Source: Paraburkholderia bryophila
Lineage (GTDB): Bacteria > Pseudomonadota > Gammaproteobacteria > Burkholderiales > Burkholderiaceae
Direction of reading: 5' to 3'
Length of the DNA: 64,000 nucleotides
NCBI RefSeq assembly: GCF_003269035.1
Contig: NZ_QLTK01000003.1
Coordinates: forward strand, 62,001 to 126,000
In this document: positions 44,471 through 54,291 of the stretch, one piece after another
Position numbering within the stretch: the stretch's first letter is position 1
Layout of the letters: every line of letters begins with the position of its first letter
The notes under the pieces: model-generated
What the model saw: only the letters and a program-made list of their open reading frames with translations
What the model was told of the DNA's origin: nothing
Database searches by the model: none
Made by a program: the position numbers and the translations under genes

Positions 44471-47293
44471 ATGACCTATCAAGTTCTCGCACGCAAATGG
44501 CGGCCGAAGGATTTCGCTTCGCTCGTCGGACAGGAGCACGTGGTGCGCGCGCTCACGCACGCGCTCGACGGCGGCCGTCTGCACCATGCCTATCTGTTTA
44601 CCGGTACGCGCGGTGTCGGCAAAACCACGCTGTCGCGCATCTTCGCCAAGGCGCTGAATTGCGAAACCGGCGTGACGTCCACGCCGTGCGGCGTGTGCCG
44701 CGCGTGCCGCGAGATCGACGAGGGGCGTTTCGTCGATTACGTGGAGATGGACGCGGCGAGTAATCGCGGGGTCGACGAAATGGCGGCGCTGCTGGAGCGC
44801 GCGGTTTATGCACCGGTCGACGCGCGCTTCAAGGTCTACATGATCGACGAGGTGCACATGCTCACCAACCACGCCTTCAACGCGATGTTGAAGACGCTGG
44901 AAGAACCGCCCGCGCACGTCAAGTTCATTCTCGCCACCACTGACCCGCAGAAGATTCCGGTCACGGTGTTGTCGCGCTGTCTGCAGTTCAATCTGAAGCA
45001 GATGCCGGCCGGCCATATCGTCACGCATCTCGAGCACATTCTCGGCGAAGAGAAGGTGCCCTTCGACGCGCAGGCGCTGCGCCTGCTCGCGCGTGCCGCC
45101 GACGGCTCGATGCGCGACGCGCTGTCGCTAACCGATCAGGCGATCGCCTACTCGGCCAATCAGGTCAATGAAGAAGCGGTGCGCGGCATGCTCGGCGCGC
45201 TCGATCAAAGCTATCTGATTCGCCTGCTCGATGCGCTTGCCGACGGCGACGGCGCAGCGGTGCTGGCGGTCGCCGACGAAATGGCGCTGCGCAGCCTGTC
45301 GTTCTCGACGGCGTTGCAGGATCTGGCGAGCTTGCTGCATCGAATCGCGTGGGCGCAGTTCGCGCCGTCGTCGGTGCTGGACGAATGGCCGGAGGCTGCC
45401 GATCTGCGCCGTTTCGCTGACGCGCTCAGCGCCGAGCACGTGCAACTGTTTTATCAGATCGCCACGATCGGCCGCGGCGAATTGGGCCTCGCGCCTGACG
45501 AATACGCCGGTTTCACGATGACCTTGCTGCGCATGCTGGCGTTCGAACCGGCGCCTACGGGCGGCGGTGGCGGCGCGGCGGGTGCGGGCCGTGCGGGTGG
45601 TGCGGCGGGCGCGGGTGGTGCACGGCGCGCCGGTGCGCCGGCGGTGGCCGCGCAGCAGGGAGCGTTGGGCTCTTCGATCGCGGCCGAGCGCATGTCGACG
45701 GCGGCCGTGGCGCCGGCGTTGTTGTCGGCGGCGAGTTCGCACGAAACGATGGCCGCGCCGGTGTCGAGTGACGAAGCGCAGACCCATCGCGCGATGGAAA
45801 CGCCGCATGCCGCGCCCGGCATGGTGGCCGCGCCGGCGGCATCGACAACCGAAGCGGTGTCCGCAAGCGCTGCGGAGGCAGTTCCGCTGGCTCCGTGGGA
45901 CGATGCGCCCGTTGAGTCTTCCGCGACCGCAACACCAGCGGCCTTAGGTGAGAACGTCGCGACCGCAACGGATGTTTCCCCGGCGTCCGGTCTGAGCGTC
46001 AAGGCCGAGGCGGAAGTCTCGGCGGTATCCGACATCGAAGCCACGGTCCCTTCTGAAGACTCTGCAGCGTCTAACGCCAATGCCACGGTTCCTTCAGAAG
46101 TCTCCGTAGCGTATAACCCCAGCGCTCCGGTTGCCCCGGATATCCCCGCGGCGTCCGGCGTGAACGTGCTGGCTATGTCCGAAGCCGCCGCGTCTGCTGA
46201 TGGCGTCCCGGCTGCCATGGAAATGCCGGCGGCATCCGGCGACCTCGGCGCCGCAGAGGCGGCACAAGCCTCGGGCGCGTCCGCTGTCGACGACCAACAA
46301 CCCGCGTCGTCACCAACCGCACCTGCAGCCGCCGCGTTCGCACGCGCGGAAGAGGCGGCGTCCGCCGCCGCGTCGCAGGAACCGTCGCCCGCCGCGGGCA
46401 TGCCGCCGCGTCGTGCCGGCGGCGCCAGCGCCGCGCTCGACGTCCTGCGCAGCGCCGGTTTGAAAGTGTCGTCGGATCGTGGCCGCGCTGCGGCAGCCGC
46501 CGCGCCCACGCCGAAACCGGCGGCGCCGCGCGTCGTCGTTCCGGTGCCGACGCCGGGCGCACCGCGCCGCGTTGCGCAGCAAGACGCCGCGCCGGCCGCT
46601 CCGGCCGCCCGCGTGGCGTCGGCCGCTCAACGCGATGGCGCCCAACGCAGCGGCGCCGAGCAGAACGGTTCGGCGGTGCCCCCTTGGGACGACATGCCGC
46701 CCGACGACTACGTGCCGTTGTCGGCCTCGGACGACGGCTACTACGGCCCGCCGGACGACAACTACATGCCGGTCTTCGACAGCGGTCCGGACGACGTGCG
46801 CATGAACGTCGCGCCCGCTCCGTCGGCGGCTCCGGTGATCGACAAGCGTCCATTGCCGCCCGCCGTGCCGCTCGACCCATTGGGTTTCAACGGCGACTGG
46901 CCGGCGCTGGCCGTCGACCTCCCGCTCAAGGGTATTTCCTATCAGCTCGCATTCAACAGCGAACTGATGGCGCTCGAAGGCAACACGCTCAAACTGAACG
47001 TGCCGGTGCCACAGTACGCGGAAGCGTCGCAGGTCGCCAAACTGAAAAGCGCGCTTGCCGACAAGCTCGGCCGCCATGTCGAGGTGCTGGTCGAAGTCGG
47101 TGCGGCTCGCCGCACGGCCGCCGCGCACGACGCCGCGACGCGCGCGCAGCGCCAGCAGGAAGCGGAGCGCGAGATTGGCGCCGATCCGTTCGTGCAGTCG
47201 CTGATCCGCGAGTTCGGCGCGAGCATCGTGCCCGGCTCGATCCGCCCGATTACGCCGGACGCGGGCCCCGCCGGCGCGCCGTCGGTCCACTGA
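44471..47293 (+). CDS. dnaX: DNA polymerase III subunits tau/gamma
   Basis: Clamp-loader ATPase and replisome organiser (940 aa; E. coli tau is 643). AAA+ domain with Walker A GTRGVGKT at 45-52 and the zinc module Cys64, Cys73, Cys76, Cys79; DEVHML follows in the Walker B position, and then FILATTDPQKIPVTVLSRC with sensor 1. Domain III runs to about 365. Residues about 370-790 are low-complexity Ala, Pro, Ser and Val with degenerate repeats (VPSEDSA, VPSEVSV), before a tau C-terminal domain (about 795-940). No A-rich slippery heptamer was seen, so a separate gamma by frameshift is not evident. Confidence 0.95.
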   Translation: MTYQVLARKWRPKDFASLVGQEHVVRALTHALDGGRLHHAYLFTGTRGVGKTTLSRIFAKALNCETGVTSTPCGVCRACREIDEGRFVDYVEMDAASNRGVDEMAALLERAVYAPVDARFKVYMIDEVHMLTNHAFNAMLKTLEEPPAHVKFILATTDPQKIPVTVLSRCLQFNLKQMPAGHIVTHLEHILGEEKVPFDAQALRLLARAADGSMRDALSLTDQAIAYSANQVNEEAVRGMLGALDQSYLIRLLDALADGDGAAVLAVADEMALRSLSFSTALQDLASLLHRIAWAQFAPSSVLDEWPEAADLRRFADALSAEHVQLFYQIATIGRGELGLAPDEYAGFTMTLLRMLAFEPAPTGGGGGAAGAGRAGGAAGAGGARRAGAPAVAAQQGALGSSIAAERMSTAAVAPALLSAASSHETMAAPVSSDEAQTHRAMETPHAAPGMVAAPAASTTEAVSASAAEAVPLAPWDDAPVESSATATPAALGENVATATDVSPASGLSVKAEAEVSAVSDIEATVPSEDSAASNANATVPSEVSVAYNPSAPVAPDIPAASGVNVLAMSEAAASADGVPAAMEMPAASGDLGAAEAAQASGASAVDDQQPASSPTAPAAAAFARAEEAASAAASQEPSPAAGMPPRRAGGASAALDVLRSAGLKVSSDRGRAAAAAAPTPKPAAPRVVVPVPTPGAPRRVAQQDAAPAAPAARVASAAQRDGAQRSGAEQNGSAVPPWDDMPPDDYVPLSASDDGYYGPPDDNYMPVFDSGPDDVRMNVAPAPSAAPVIDKRPLPPAVPLDPLGFNGDWPALAVDLPLKGISYQLAFNSELMALEGNTLKLNVPVPQYAEASQVAKLKSALADKLGRHVEVLVEVGAARRTAAAHDAATRAQRQQEAEREIGADPFVQSLIREFGASIVPGSIRPITPDAGPAGAPSVH

Positions 47294-47385
47294 TTCGCCG
47301 CGCGTTAAGCCGGTAAGCCAACAGACCCTAACGTGCAGAACGCACCCGATTCCCGAATTTCACGCTATCTAGAAGGAGCATGTCC

Positions 47386-47712
47386 ATGATGAAAGGTCAA
47401 CTCGCCGGGCTGATGAAGCAAGCCCAGCAGATGCAGGAAAACATGAAGAAGATGCAGGAGCAACTCGCTCTGATCGAAGTCGAGGGCCAGTCGGGCGCCG
47501 GTCTCGTGAAGGTGACGATGACCTGCAAGAACGACGTGCGCCGCGTCTCGATCGACCCGAGCCTGCTTGCCGACGACAAGGACATGCTGGAAGACCTCGT
47601 TGCCGCCGCGTTTAACGACGCCGTGCGCAAGGCCGAAGCCACCGCCCAGGAAAAAATGGGTGGCATGACCTCGGGCCTGCCGCTGCCGCCGGGCTTCAAA
47701 CTGCCGTTCTGA
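47386..47712 (+). CDS. ybaB: Nucleoid-associated protein of the YbaB/EbfC family
   Basis: Dimeric DNA-binding protein (108 aa). Pattern [27 protein letters not shown], then [25 protein letters not shown] and [15 protein letters not shown], with a disordered [18 protein letters not shown] end. The ATG at 47386 has AAGGAG 7 bases upstream; the ATG at 47380 is too close to it. It lies between dnaX and recR, its conserved position. Confidence 0.94.
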   Translation: MMKGQLAGLMKQAQQMQENMKKMQEQLALIEVEGQSGAGLVKVTMTCKNDVRRVSIDPSLLADDKDMLEDLVAAAFNDAVRKAEATAQEKMGGMTSGLPLPPGFKLPF

Positions 47713-47967
47713 ACGACGCCGCTGCAAGGCGGAGTAGGCGCCGCGGCTGTCGCCGCCACGGCGCGAACGGAACGCGCAAACCGCGCATGCCGGTAGTGCA
47801 GCATGCGCGGCGCGCGCGCTCCGGCTGGACACAAGCCGGCCGCGGTTCGCCGGAGGTGCGCATCGTGCGTGCCTCGAAGACGAACCCAGCCGCAATGGTA
47901 GAAACCGATCGCCGCAAACGCATCGTGATCCGCCCACCCGGGCCATCCCACTTCGACGCCGATCCGC

Positions 47968-48564
47968 ATGAAACAACCTTCCGCCTTATCGGCGCTCGTC
48001 GAAGCGCTGCGCGCGCTGCCCGGTGTCGGGCCGAAATCGGCGCAACGCATGGCCTACCACCTGATGCAGCACGACCGCGACGGCGCTGAAAAACTCGGCC
48101 GCTCGCTGCTGTTTGCGACCGAGCACCTGCAGCACTGCGAGAAGTGCAACACCTTTACCGAGGCGCAGATCTGTGAGGTCTGTCTCGACGAGGAGCGCGA
48201 TCCCGCGCTGCTGTGCGTCGTCGAAACGCCGGCCGACCAGATCATGCTCGAACAGACCATGACGTATCGCGGTCTCTATTTCGTGCTGATGGGTCGGCTC
48301 AGTCCACTCGACGGCGTCGGTCCCAAGGAAATTCATTTCGACCGGCTGGTCAGGCGCGCGTCGGACGGCATCGTCAAGGAAGTCGTGCTGGCCACCAATT
48401 TCACCAACGAAGGCGAAGCCACCGCGCACTACCTCGGGCAAACGCTCAAGGCGCGCGGTCTCGCCGTTACGCGTCTGGCGCGTGGCGTGCCGGTGGGCGG
48501 CGAACTCGAATACGTCGACGCCGGCACGATCGCCCGCGCGATGCTCGACCGCCGCTCGATGTAA
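47968..48564 (+). CDS. recR: Recombination protein RecR
   Basis: Component of the RecFOR recombination-mediator pathway (198 aa). N-terminal helix-hairpin-helix ([18 protein letters not shown]), a C4 zinc finger ([16 protein letters not shown], about 57-72), and a Toprim domain with [14 protein letters not shown] and [21 protein letters not shown] 255-base gap with no credible gene separates it from ybaB. It probably shares the dnaX transcript. Confidence 0.96.
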   Translation: MKQPSALSALVEALRALPGVGPKSAQRMAYHLMQHDRDGAEKLGRSLLFATEHLQHCEKCNTFTEAQICEVCLDEERDPALLCVVETPADQIMLEQTMTYRGLYFVLMGRLSPLDGVGPKEIHFDRLVRRASDGIVKEVVLATNFTNEGEATAHYLGQTLKARGLAVTRLARGVPVGGELEYVDAGTIARAMLDRRSM

Positions 48565-48630
48565 CGCGCGCGCCGCGTTGCGCGGTAGGAGCGCGGCAGA
48601 GCCGCAGCCCAGATCAGCACAAGGAGACCC

Positions 48631-49905
48631 ATGAGCGCCACTCCCGAATCAACCGCGAACGCCGCGCCCGAAGACATTCCCGGCGCCGAAACCACCCAAT
48701 CCCAAGGCCCCGCCGGCCCGCTCGCGGGCGTCAAGGTGCTGGAGCTCGGCACACTGATCGCCGGGCCATTCGCCGCGCGCTTTCTCGGCGAGTTCGGCGC
48801 CGAGGTCATCAAGATCGAAGACCCGAAGGGCGGCGACCCGCTGCGCAAATGGCGCAAGCTTTATCCGGAAGTCGGCGGTACGTCGTTGTGGTGGGCCGTG
48901 CAGGCGCGCAACAAGAAATCCATCACGATCAATCTGAAGGCCGAAGAGGGCAAGGAAATCGTGCGGCGTCTGGCGAAAGAAGCGGATATCGTCGTCGAAA
49001 ATTTTCGACCGGGATTGCTTGAGAAACTCGGGCTCGGCTATGACGTGCTGTCCGCGGAAAATCCGGGCCTCGTGATGGTGCGTCTGTCCGGCTACGGCCA
49101 GACCGGACCGTATCGCGACCGGCCCGGTTTCGGTGCGATCGCCGAATCGATGGGCGGCCTGCGCCATATCACCGGCTATCCGGATTTGCCGCCGCCGCGC
49201 ATCGGCATTTCGATCGGCGATTCGATCGCCGCGCTGCACGGCGTGATCGGCGCGCTGATGGCGCTGCACCACAAGCAGGTGAACGGCGGCAAAGGGCAGG
49301 TGGTCGACGTCGCGTTGTACGAGGCCGTCTTCAACATGATGGAAAGCGTGGTGCCGGAGTACGGCGTGTACGGCATGGTGCGCGAGCGTACCGGCGCGTC
49401 GTTGCCGGGCATCGTGCCGTCGAATACGTATCCGTGCCGCGACGGCAGCATCGTGATCGGCGGCAATAGCGATCCGATCTTCAAGCGCCTGATGCTGGCG
49501 ATCGAACGCGACGATCTCGCGAACGACCCCGGCCTCGCGCATAACGACGGACGCGTGCCGCGTACGCTGGAAATCGACGCCGCGATCGCCACCTGGCTCG
49601 CCACGCGCACCATCGACGAAGCGCTTGAAGTATTGAATGCCGCCGACGTGCCGGTGGGCCGCATTTATAGCGTCGCGGACATGTTCACCGATCCGCAGTT
49701 CATGGCGCGTCAGATGATCCAGCGCTTCAAGTGGCAGGACGGCCAGGAAATCACGCTGCCCGCGGTCACGCCGAAGCTCTCGGCAACCCCCGGCGAAACG
49801 CGCTGGCTGGGTCCCGAACTGGGTGAACATACCGATGAAGTCCTGCAATCGCTAGGTTATGATGCAGACGACATTGCAAGGTTGCACGCGCAACAGATCG
49901 TCTGA
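48631..49905 (+). CDS. CaiB/BaiF-family CoA transferase
   Basis: Class III CoA transferase (424 aa), moving CoA between acyl donors through an aspartyl-CoA thioester. Family motifs: LAGVKVLELGTLIAGPFAARFLGEFGAEVIKIED near the N terminus, VENFRPG, VRLSGYGQTGPYRDRPGFG, and the catalytic Asp197 in GISIGDSIAAL. A disordered Ala/Pro-rich leader of about 28 residues precedes the fold. The ATG at 48631 has AAGGAGA 5 bases upstream. It is followed by an ABC importer on the same strand, whose substrate might be linked to this enzyme; the acyl substrate is unknown. Confidence 0.9.
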   Translation: MSATPESTANAAPEDIPGAETTQSQGPAGPLAGVKVLELGTLIAGPFAARFLGEFGAEVIKIEDPKGGDPLRKWRKLYPEVGGTSLWWAVQARNKKSITINLKAEEGKEIVRRLAKEADIVVENFRPGLLEKLGLGYDVLSAENPGLVMVRLSGYGQTGPYRDRPGFGAIAESMGGLRHITGYPDLPPPRIGISIGDSIAALHGVIGALMALHHKQVNGGKGQVVDVALYEAVFNMMESVVPEYGVYGMVRERTGASLPGIVPSNTYPCRDGSIVIGGNSDPIFKRLMLAIERDDLANDPGLAHNDGRVPRTLEIDAAIATWLATRTIDEALEVLNAADVPVGRIYSVADMFTDPQFMARQMIQRFKWQDGQEITLPAVTPKLSATPGETRWLGPELGEHTDEVLQSLGYDADDIARLHAQQIV

Positions 49906-50054
49906 ACGCGATGGGGTCGAGCGCGCTGTCGGGAAGCGCGCGTCCGCAACCGGTTGCGCGCGAGCAGTCAAACGAACCCAGATTCAAACGCGGCGCCCAC
50001 GCGCGTCGCGGTAAAAAGAAAAACCGGACAACAAAAGTTTGGAGACACAAGACC

Positions 50055-51092
50055 ATGCAACGCAGATCCTTCCTCGCCGGTACCGCCGCGCTTGCGGGCG
50101 CCTCGCTCGGCGTCCCGTCGCTCGCCTTTGCGCAGGGCAAACCTGAAACGTCGAAAGTAGCGATCGCGGTCGGCGGCAAGAATCTGTTTTATTACCTGCC
50201 GCTCACCATTGCGGAGCGCCGCAATTACTTCAAGGACGAAGGGCTCGAGGTCGAAATCTCCGATTTCGCGGGCGGCTCGCAAGCCTTGAAGGCGGCCGTG
50301 GGCGGCAGTGCGGACGTGGTATCCGGCGCGTTCGAACACACCTTGCTGTTGCAGGCGCAGAAGCAGATGTTCCGCGAATTCGTGCTGCAGGGCCGCGCGC
50401 CGCAAATCGTGCTGGCGGTGTCGAAGAAAACATTGCCGAATTACAAGTCCATCGCCGATCTGAAGGGCAAGAAAATCGGCGTGACCGCGCCGGGTTCGTC
50501 GACCTCGATCATGGCGAGCTTCGTGTTGGCGAAGGCCGGCTTGAGCGCGAAAGACGTCGCGTTTATCGGTGTGGGCGCGGGCGCCGGCGCGATCGCCGCA
50601 TTGCAGTCGGGGCAGATCGATGCGATCGCCAATCTCGATCCGGTCATGACCAAGCTCGAACGCACCGGCGAGATTCGCGTTGTGTCGGATACGCGCACGT
50701 TGGCCGATACGCGTAGCGTATTTGGCGGCGACATGCCGGCGGGCTGTCTGTACGCGTCGCAGAGTTTCATCACGAAGAATCCGAATACCACGCAGGCGCT
50801 GGCCAATGCGATGGTGCGCGCGCTCAAGTGGCTGCAAACGGCGACCGGCAGCGAGTTGATCAACACGGTGCCGGAAGGCTATCTGCTTGGCGACCGCGCG
50901 GTCTATCTGGACGCGTGGCAGCACGTGAAGGAAGCCATGTCGCCGGACGGCCTGATGCCCGCCGACGGTCCCGCGACCTCGTTGAAGACCTTGCAGGCGT
51001 TCGACCCGGCCGTGCAGGGCAAGCCGATCGATCTGTCGAAGACGTGGACCAACGACTTCGTGAAAAAAGCGCTGGCGACCGTCAAGGCGTAA
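50055..51092 (+). CDS. ABC transporter substrate-binding protein, nitrate/sulfonate/taurine type
   Basis: Periplasmic binding protein (345 aa) of the NMT1/SsuA-like family. N-terminal twin-arginine signal (MQRRSFLAGTAALAGAS, ending FAQ), suggesting export in folded form. Mature part: KNLFYYLPLTIAERRNYFKDEGLEVEISDFAGGSQALKAAVGGSADV and DLKGKKIGVTAPGSSTSIMASFVL are typical of this cluster. Followed by an ATPase and a permease gene. The ligand is not evident; sulfonates, aromatic sulfates or pyrimidine precursors are possible. Confidence 0.9.
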   Translation: MQRRSFLAGTAALAGASLGVPSLAFAQGKPETSKVAIAVGGKNLFYYLPLTIAERRNYFKDEGLEVEISDFAGGSQALKAAVGGSADVVSGAFEHTLLLQAQKQMFREFVLQGRAPQIVLAVSKKTLPNYKSIADLKGKKIGVTAPGSSTSIMASFVLAKAGLSAKDVAFIGVGAGAGAIAALQSGQIDAIANLDPVMTKLERTGEIRVVSDTRTLADTRSVFGGDMPAGCLYASQSFITKNPNTTQALANAMVRALKWLQTATGSELINTVPEGYLLGDRAVYLDAWQHVKEAMSPDGLMPADGPATSLKTLQAFDPAVQGKPIDLSKTWTNDFVKKALATVKA

Positions 51093-51222
51093 ACGCCGCG
51101 ACGTATACGAGGCCGAGGCGGCGACGTGCGCTGCCGTTGCGCGTTGCGCAAGCGGCCACGACGCAACGACGCCACCACGACTTCCCGCGCCCCAACCGAA
51201 CTCCGAACAAGCGAGCTGAACG

Positions 51223-52035
51223 ATGACCGTTGCCGCCCTGGCGCTCGACAACATCACCTGCACGTTCGCTGCGCGCGACAGCCGTGCGCAGCGCTACACC
51301 GCCGTGAAGGACACCACGTTGCACATTGCCCCGGGCGAGTTCGTCTCGGTGGTCGGCCCGACCGGTTGCGGCAAGTCCACGCTGCTGAATATCGGCGCCG
51401 GTCTGCTCGGGCCGTCGTCGGGCGCGGTCAGTGTGTTCGGCGAGCCGCTCAAGGGCATCAATCGCCGTGCCGGCTACATGTTCCAGGCGGACGCGCTGAT
51501 GCCGTGGCGCTCCGCGATCGACAACGTGATGGCAGGCCTCGCGTTTCACGGCGTGCCGCCGTTGGAAGCGCGCGCCAAAGCGGACGAGTGGTTGAAACGC
51601 GTTGGTCTCGGCGGTTTCGGCGACCGTTATCCGCATCAGTTATCGGGCGGCATGCGCAAGCGCGTCGCGATAGCGCAGACGCTGATTCTCGATCCCGACA
51701 TCATCCTGATGGACGAGCCGTTTTCCGCGCTCGATATCCAGACGCGCCAGTTGATGGAAAACGAATTGCTCGACCTGTGGGCGGCAAAACGTAAAGCGGT
51801 GCTGTTCATCACGCACGATCTCGACGAAGCCATCGCAATGTCGGATCGCGTGGTGGTGCTGTCGGCAGGACCGGGCACGCATCCGATCGGTGAATTCACG
51901 ATCGATCTGCCACGTCCGCGCGATGTTGCCGAAATACGCGCGCATCCGCGTTTCGTCGAATTGCACGCGCAGATCTGGAGCGTGCTGCGCGATGAGGTTC
52001 TGAAGGGTTATCAGCAGCAACTGACCGCCGTTTAA
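51223..52035 (+). CDS. ABC transporter ATP-binding protein
   Basis: Cytoplasmic ATPase (270 aa) that powers the importer. Walker A GPTGCGKSTL, signature LSGGMRKRVAIAQ, Walker B IILMDEPFSALD and the H-loop His in FITHDLDEAIAM. Resembles SsuB/TauB. About 130 bases after the binding protein gene. Confidence 0.93.
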   Translation: MTVAALALDNITCTFAARDSRAQRYTAVKDTTLHIAPGEFVSVVGPTGCGKSTLLNIGAGLLGPSSGAVSVFGEPLKGINRRAGYMFQADALMPWRSAIDNVMAGLAFHGVPPLEARAKADEWLKRVGLGGFGDRYPHQLSGGMRKRVAIAQTLILDPDIILMDEPFSALDIQTRQLMENELLDLWAAKRKAVLFITHDLDEAIAMSDRVVVLSAGPGTHPIGEFTIDLPRPRDVAEIRAHPRFVELHAQIWSVLRDEVLKGYQQQLTAV

Positions 52036-52129
52036 GAGCAGGCGCGGCTGGTGCGGCGCCTGGGTAAAACCAGCGCGCGACATGGGCGTCCGAACCTGAG
52101 CTAATCAATCGTCGAAGGCAAACCGAGTC

Positions 52130-52954
52130 ATGTGGAAGACGTTGCGCCCGAACCGGGCGAATCTGGTGATCTGGCAATGGCTGCTGCTGGTGCTGTGCTT
52201 CGTGCTCTGGTACGTGTTGACCAGTCCGACGCTGCTGCCGCCGTTCTATTTCGACGATCCGAACAAGGCCGCGTTCTTCTTCGGCGAGCCGCAGAAGGTG
52301 CTGCAGCGCATCTGGGAGTGGTTCACGGGCGGTGAGATCTATCTGCATCTGTGGATCACGCTGGTCGAGACCGTGCTCGCGTTCGCGCTCGGCACCGCGC
52401 TCGGGCTCGGCGTTGGTTTGTGGCTCGCGCTGTCGCCGCTCGCGAGCGCGCTGTTCGATCCGTACATCAAGGCCGCCAACTCGATGCCGCGCGTGATTCT
52501 CGCGCCGATCTTCGGCGTCTGGTTCGGGCTGGGCATCTGGTCGAAGGTTGCGCTCGGCGTCACGCTGGTGTTCTTCATCGTGTTCTTCAACGTCTACCAG
52601 GGTGTGAAGGAAGTCAGCCCGGTGGTACTCGCCAACGCGCGCATGCTGGGCGCGAACCGCAAGCAGTTGCTGCGCTTCGTGTATTTGCCGAGCGCGATGA
52701 GCTGGGTGTTTTCCAGCCTGCATACGTCGGTGGGGCTGGCGTTCGTCGGCTCGGTGGTGGGGGAGTATCTGGGCTCGGCGCGCGGCGTCGGCTATCTGAT
52801 TCTGCAAGCCGAGGGCACCTTCGACATCAACACCGTATTCGCCGGGATTCTGGTGTTGACCGCTTTCGCGCTGATTCTCGATGCGATCGTCGGCGTCGGC
52901 GAGCGGCGATTGATGAAGTGGCAACCGAAATCGGGCGACACGGAAAAGCTTTAG
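52130..52954 (+). CDS. ABC transporter permease
   Basis: Integral membrane component (274 aa) with six predicted helices and the EAA-type coupling loop VSPVVLANARMLGANRKQLLRFVYLPSA (about 165-190). Family: SsuC/TauC-like. It completes the three-gene importer begun at 50055; a separate small gap of about 95 bases precedes it. Confidence 0.92.
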   Translation: MWKTLRPNRANLVIWQWLLLVLCFVLWYVLTSPTLLPPFYFDDPNKAAFFFGEPQKVLQRIWEWFTGGEIYLHLWITLVETVLAFALGTALGLGVGLWLALSPLASALFDPYIKAANSMPRVILAPIFGVWFGLGIWSKVALGVTLVFFIVFFNVYQGVKEVSPVVLANARMLGANRKQLLRFVYLPSAMSWVFSSLHTSVGLAFVGSVVGEYLGSARGVGYLILQAEGTFDINTVFAGILVLTAFALILDAIVGVGERRLMKWQPKSGDTEKL

Positions 52955-53025
52955 GCGCAACGACGGCGGGCACAAGAAAACGGCGCGCGGTCTTCGACCG
53001 GCGCCGCCCGGCAACCGCCCGAAGG

Positions 53026-54000
53026 CTAGGGCGTAATCACCACCTTACCGATCACACGCCGCTCGGCCATATCGCGCAACGCGCGGCCGGTGTCCTCCAG
53101 CGCATAGCGCGCCGACACATACGGCTTGAGCTTGCCTTCACCAATCCACTGGGTCATCTGCTGGAACGCCGCATGATTGCGCTGCGGCTCGCGCCTGGCA
53201 AAGTCGCCCCAGAAAACGCCCACCAGACTCGCACCCTTGAGCAGCGTCAGATTGAGCGGCAGCTTCGGAATCTCGCCATTGGCGAAGCCGACCACCAGAT
53301 AGCGGCCACGCCAGCCGATGCTGCGGAACGCCGGCTCCGCGTAGATGCCGCCGACCGGGTCGTAGATCACGTCCGGACCTTTGCCGTCGGTGAGCGCCTT
53401 GATGCGCTCGCGCAGGTCTTCGGTGCTGTAATTGATGGTGGCGTCCGCGCCATGCTTCACGCAGGTGGCGAGCTTCTCGTCGCTCGAGGCCGCCGCGATC
53501 ACGCGCGCACCGAGCGCCTTGCCGATTTCCACCGCGGCGAGACCGACGCCGCCGGCCGCGCCGAGCACCAGCATCGTCTCGCCGGCCTGCAAGGCGCCAC
53601 GATCGACCACCGCGTGATGCGAGGTGCCATACGCGAGCGTGAAGGCCGCGGCGACGTCGAATTCGACGTCGTCCGCCAGCGGCACGCACGCGGCGGCCGG
53701 CGCCAGCGCCTGCTCCGCGAAGCCGCCCTGGCCGGTGAAGGCGACCACGCGCGAACCGGGTTTGAACTGGGTCACGTCGGCGCCGACCGCGCGCACCACG
53801 CCGGCGACTTCCGAGCCGGGCGTGAAGGGCAACGGCGGTTTGAACTGGTATTTGTTCTCGATGATCAGCACGTCGGGGAAATTGACGGCGGCGGCCTTGA
53901 CGTCGATCACCACGTGACCGGCCGGCGCTTCGAGGTCCGGCAGATTGTCGACGACCAGGCTCTCCGGCGGGCCGTATTGGTTACAGCGAATCGCGCGCAT
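53026..54000 (-). CDS. NADPH:quinone oxidoreductase-like, zinc-free MDR
   Basis: Medium-chain dehydrogenase/reductase (324 aa) of the quinone oxidoreductase (Qor) branch. The N-terminal GroES-like domain has [21 protein letters not shown]; the Rossmann motif [21 protein letters not shown] lies at about 145-165, with YDPVGG after. The zinc ligands of alcohol dehydrogenases are absent. It likely reduces quinones or enones with NADPH. Convergent with the ABC permease gene and divergent from surE; no operon partner. Confidence 0.9.
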   Translation of the reverse strand: MRAIRCNQYGPPESLVVDNLPDLEAPAGHVVIDVKAAAVNFPDVLIIENKYQFKPPLPFTPGSEVAGVVRAVGADVTQFKPGSRVVAFTGQGGFAEQALAPAAACVPLADDVEFDVAAAFTLAYGTSHHAVVDRGALQAGETMLVLGAAGGVGLAAVEIGKALGARVIAAASSDEKLATCVKHGADATINYSTEDLRERIKALTDGKGPDVIYDPVGGIYAEPAFRSIGWRGRYLVVGFANGEIPKLPLNLTLLKGASLVGVFWGDFARREPQRNHAAFQQMTQWIGEGKLKPYVSARYALEDTGRALRDMAERRVIGKVVITP

Positions 54001-54279
54001 CGTGTCTCCATTTCGATCGGGGTCTGACGGGGGATTTTCTTCGAGGCGTGGCCAGCGTGTCGAGTGTAAAACAATCCGCACGATCGTACGTTTTTATCCT
54101 TGAGTGGTTCGCGCTCGAATGTGCGGACGCGTTCGAGACGCTTGCGATCACGCTACCCGAGACGGCGTGTCACGGCCTTCGAGCGTGCGTCGTGTATAGA
54201 GGCGACGACGGGGCCAACACCGGGCGTAGACAGAGCGAACACGGGCCGCCGTGTCGTCCGCGCGCCATCTTTCCTCGGT

Positions 54280-54285
54280 TACAAT
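54280..54285 (+). promoter_or_regulatory. -10 box abutting surE
   Basis: TACAAT (54280-54285) ends 6 bases before the surE ATG at 54292, so the transcript would begin at or beside the start codon. A -35 box is not obvious, and no ribosome binding site precedes the ATG. Confidence 0.5.
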
Positions 54286-54291
54286 CGCCGC

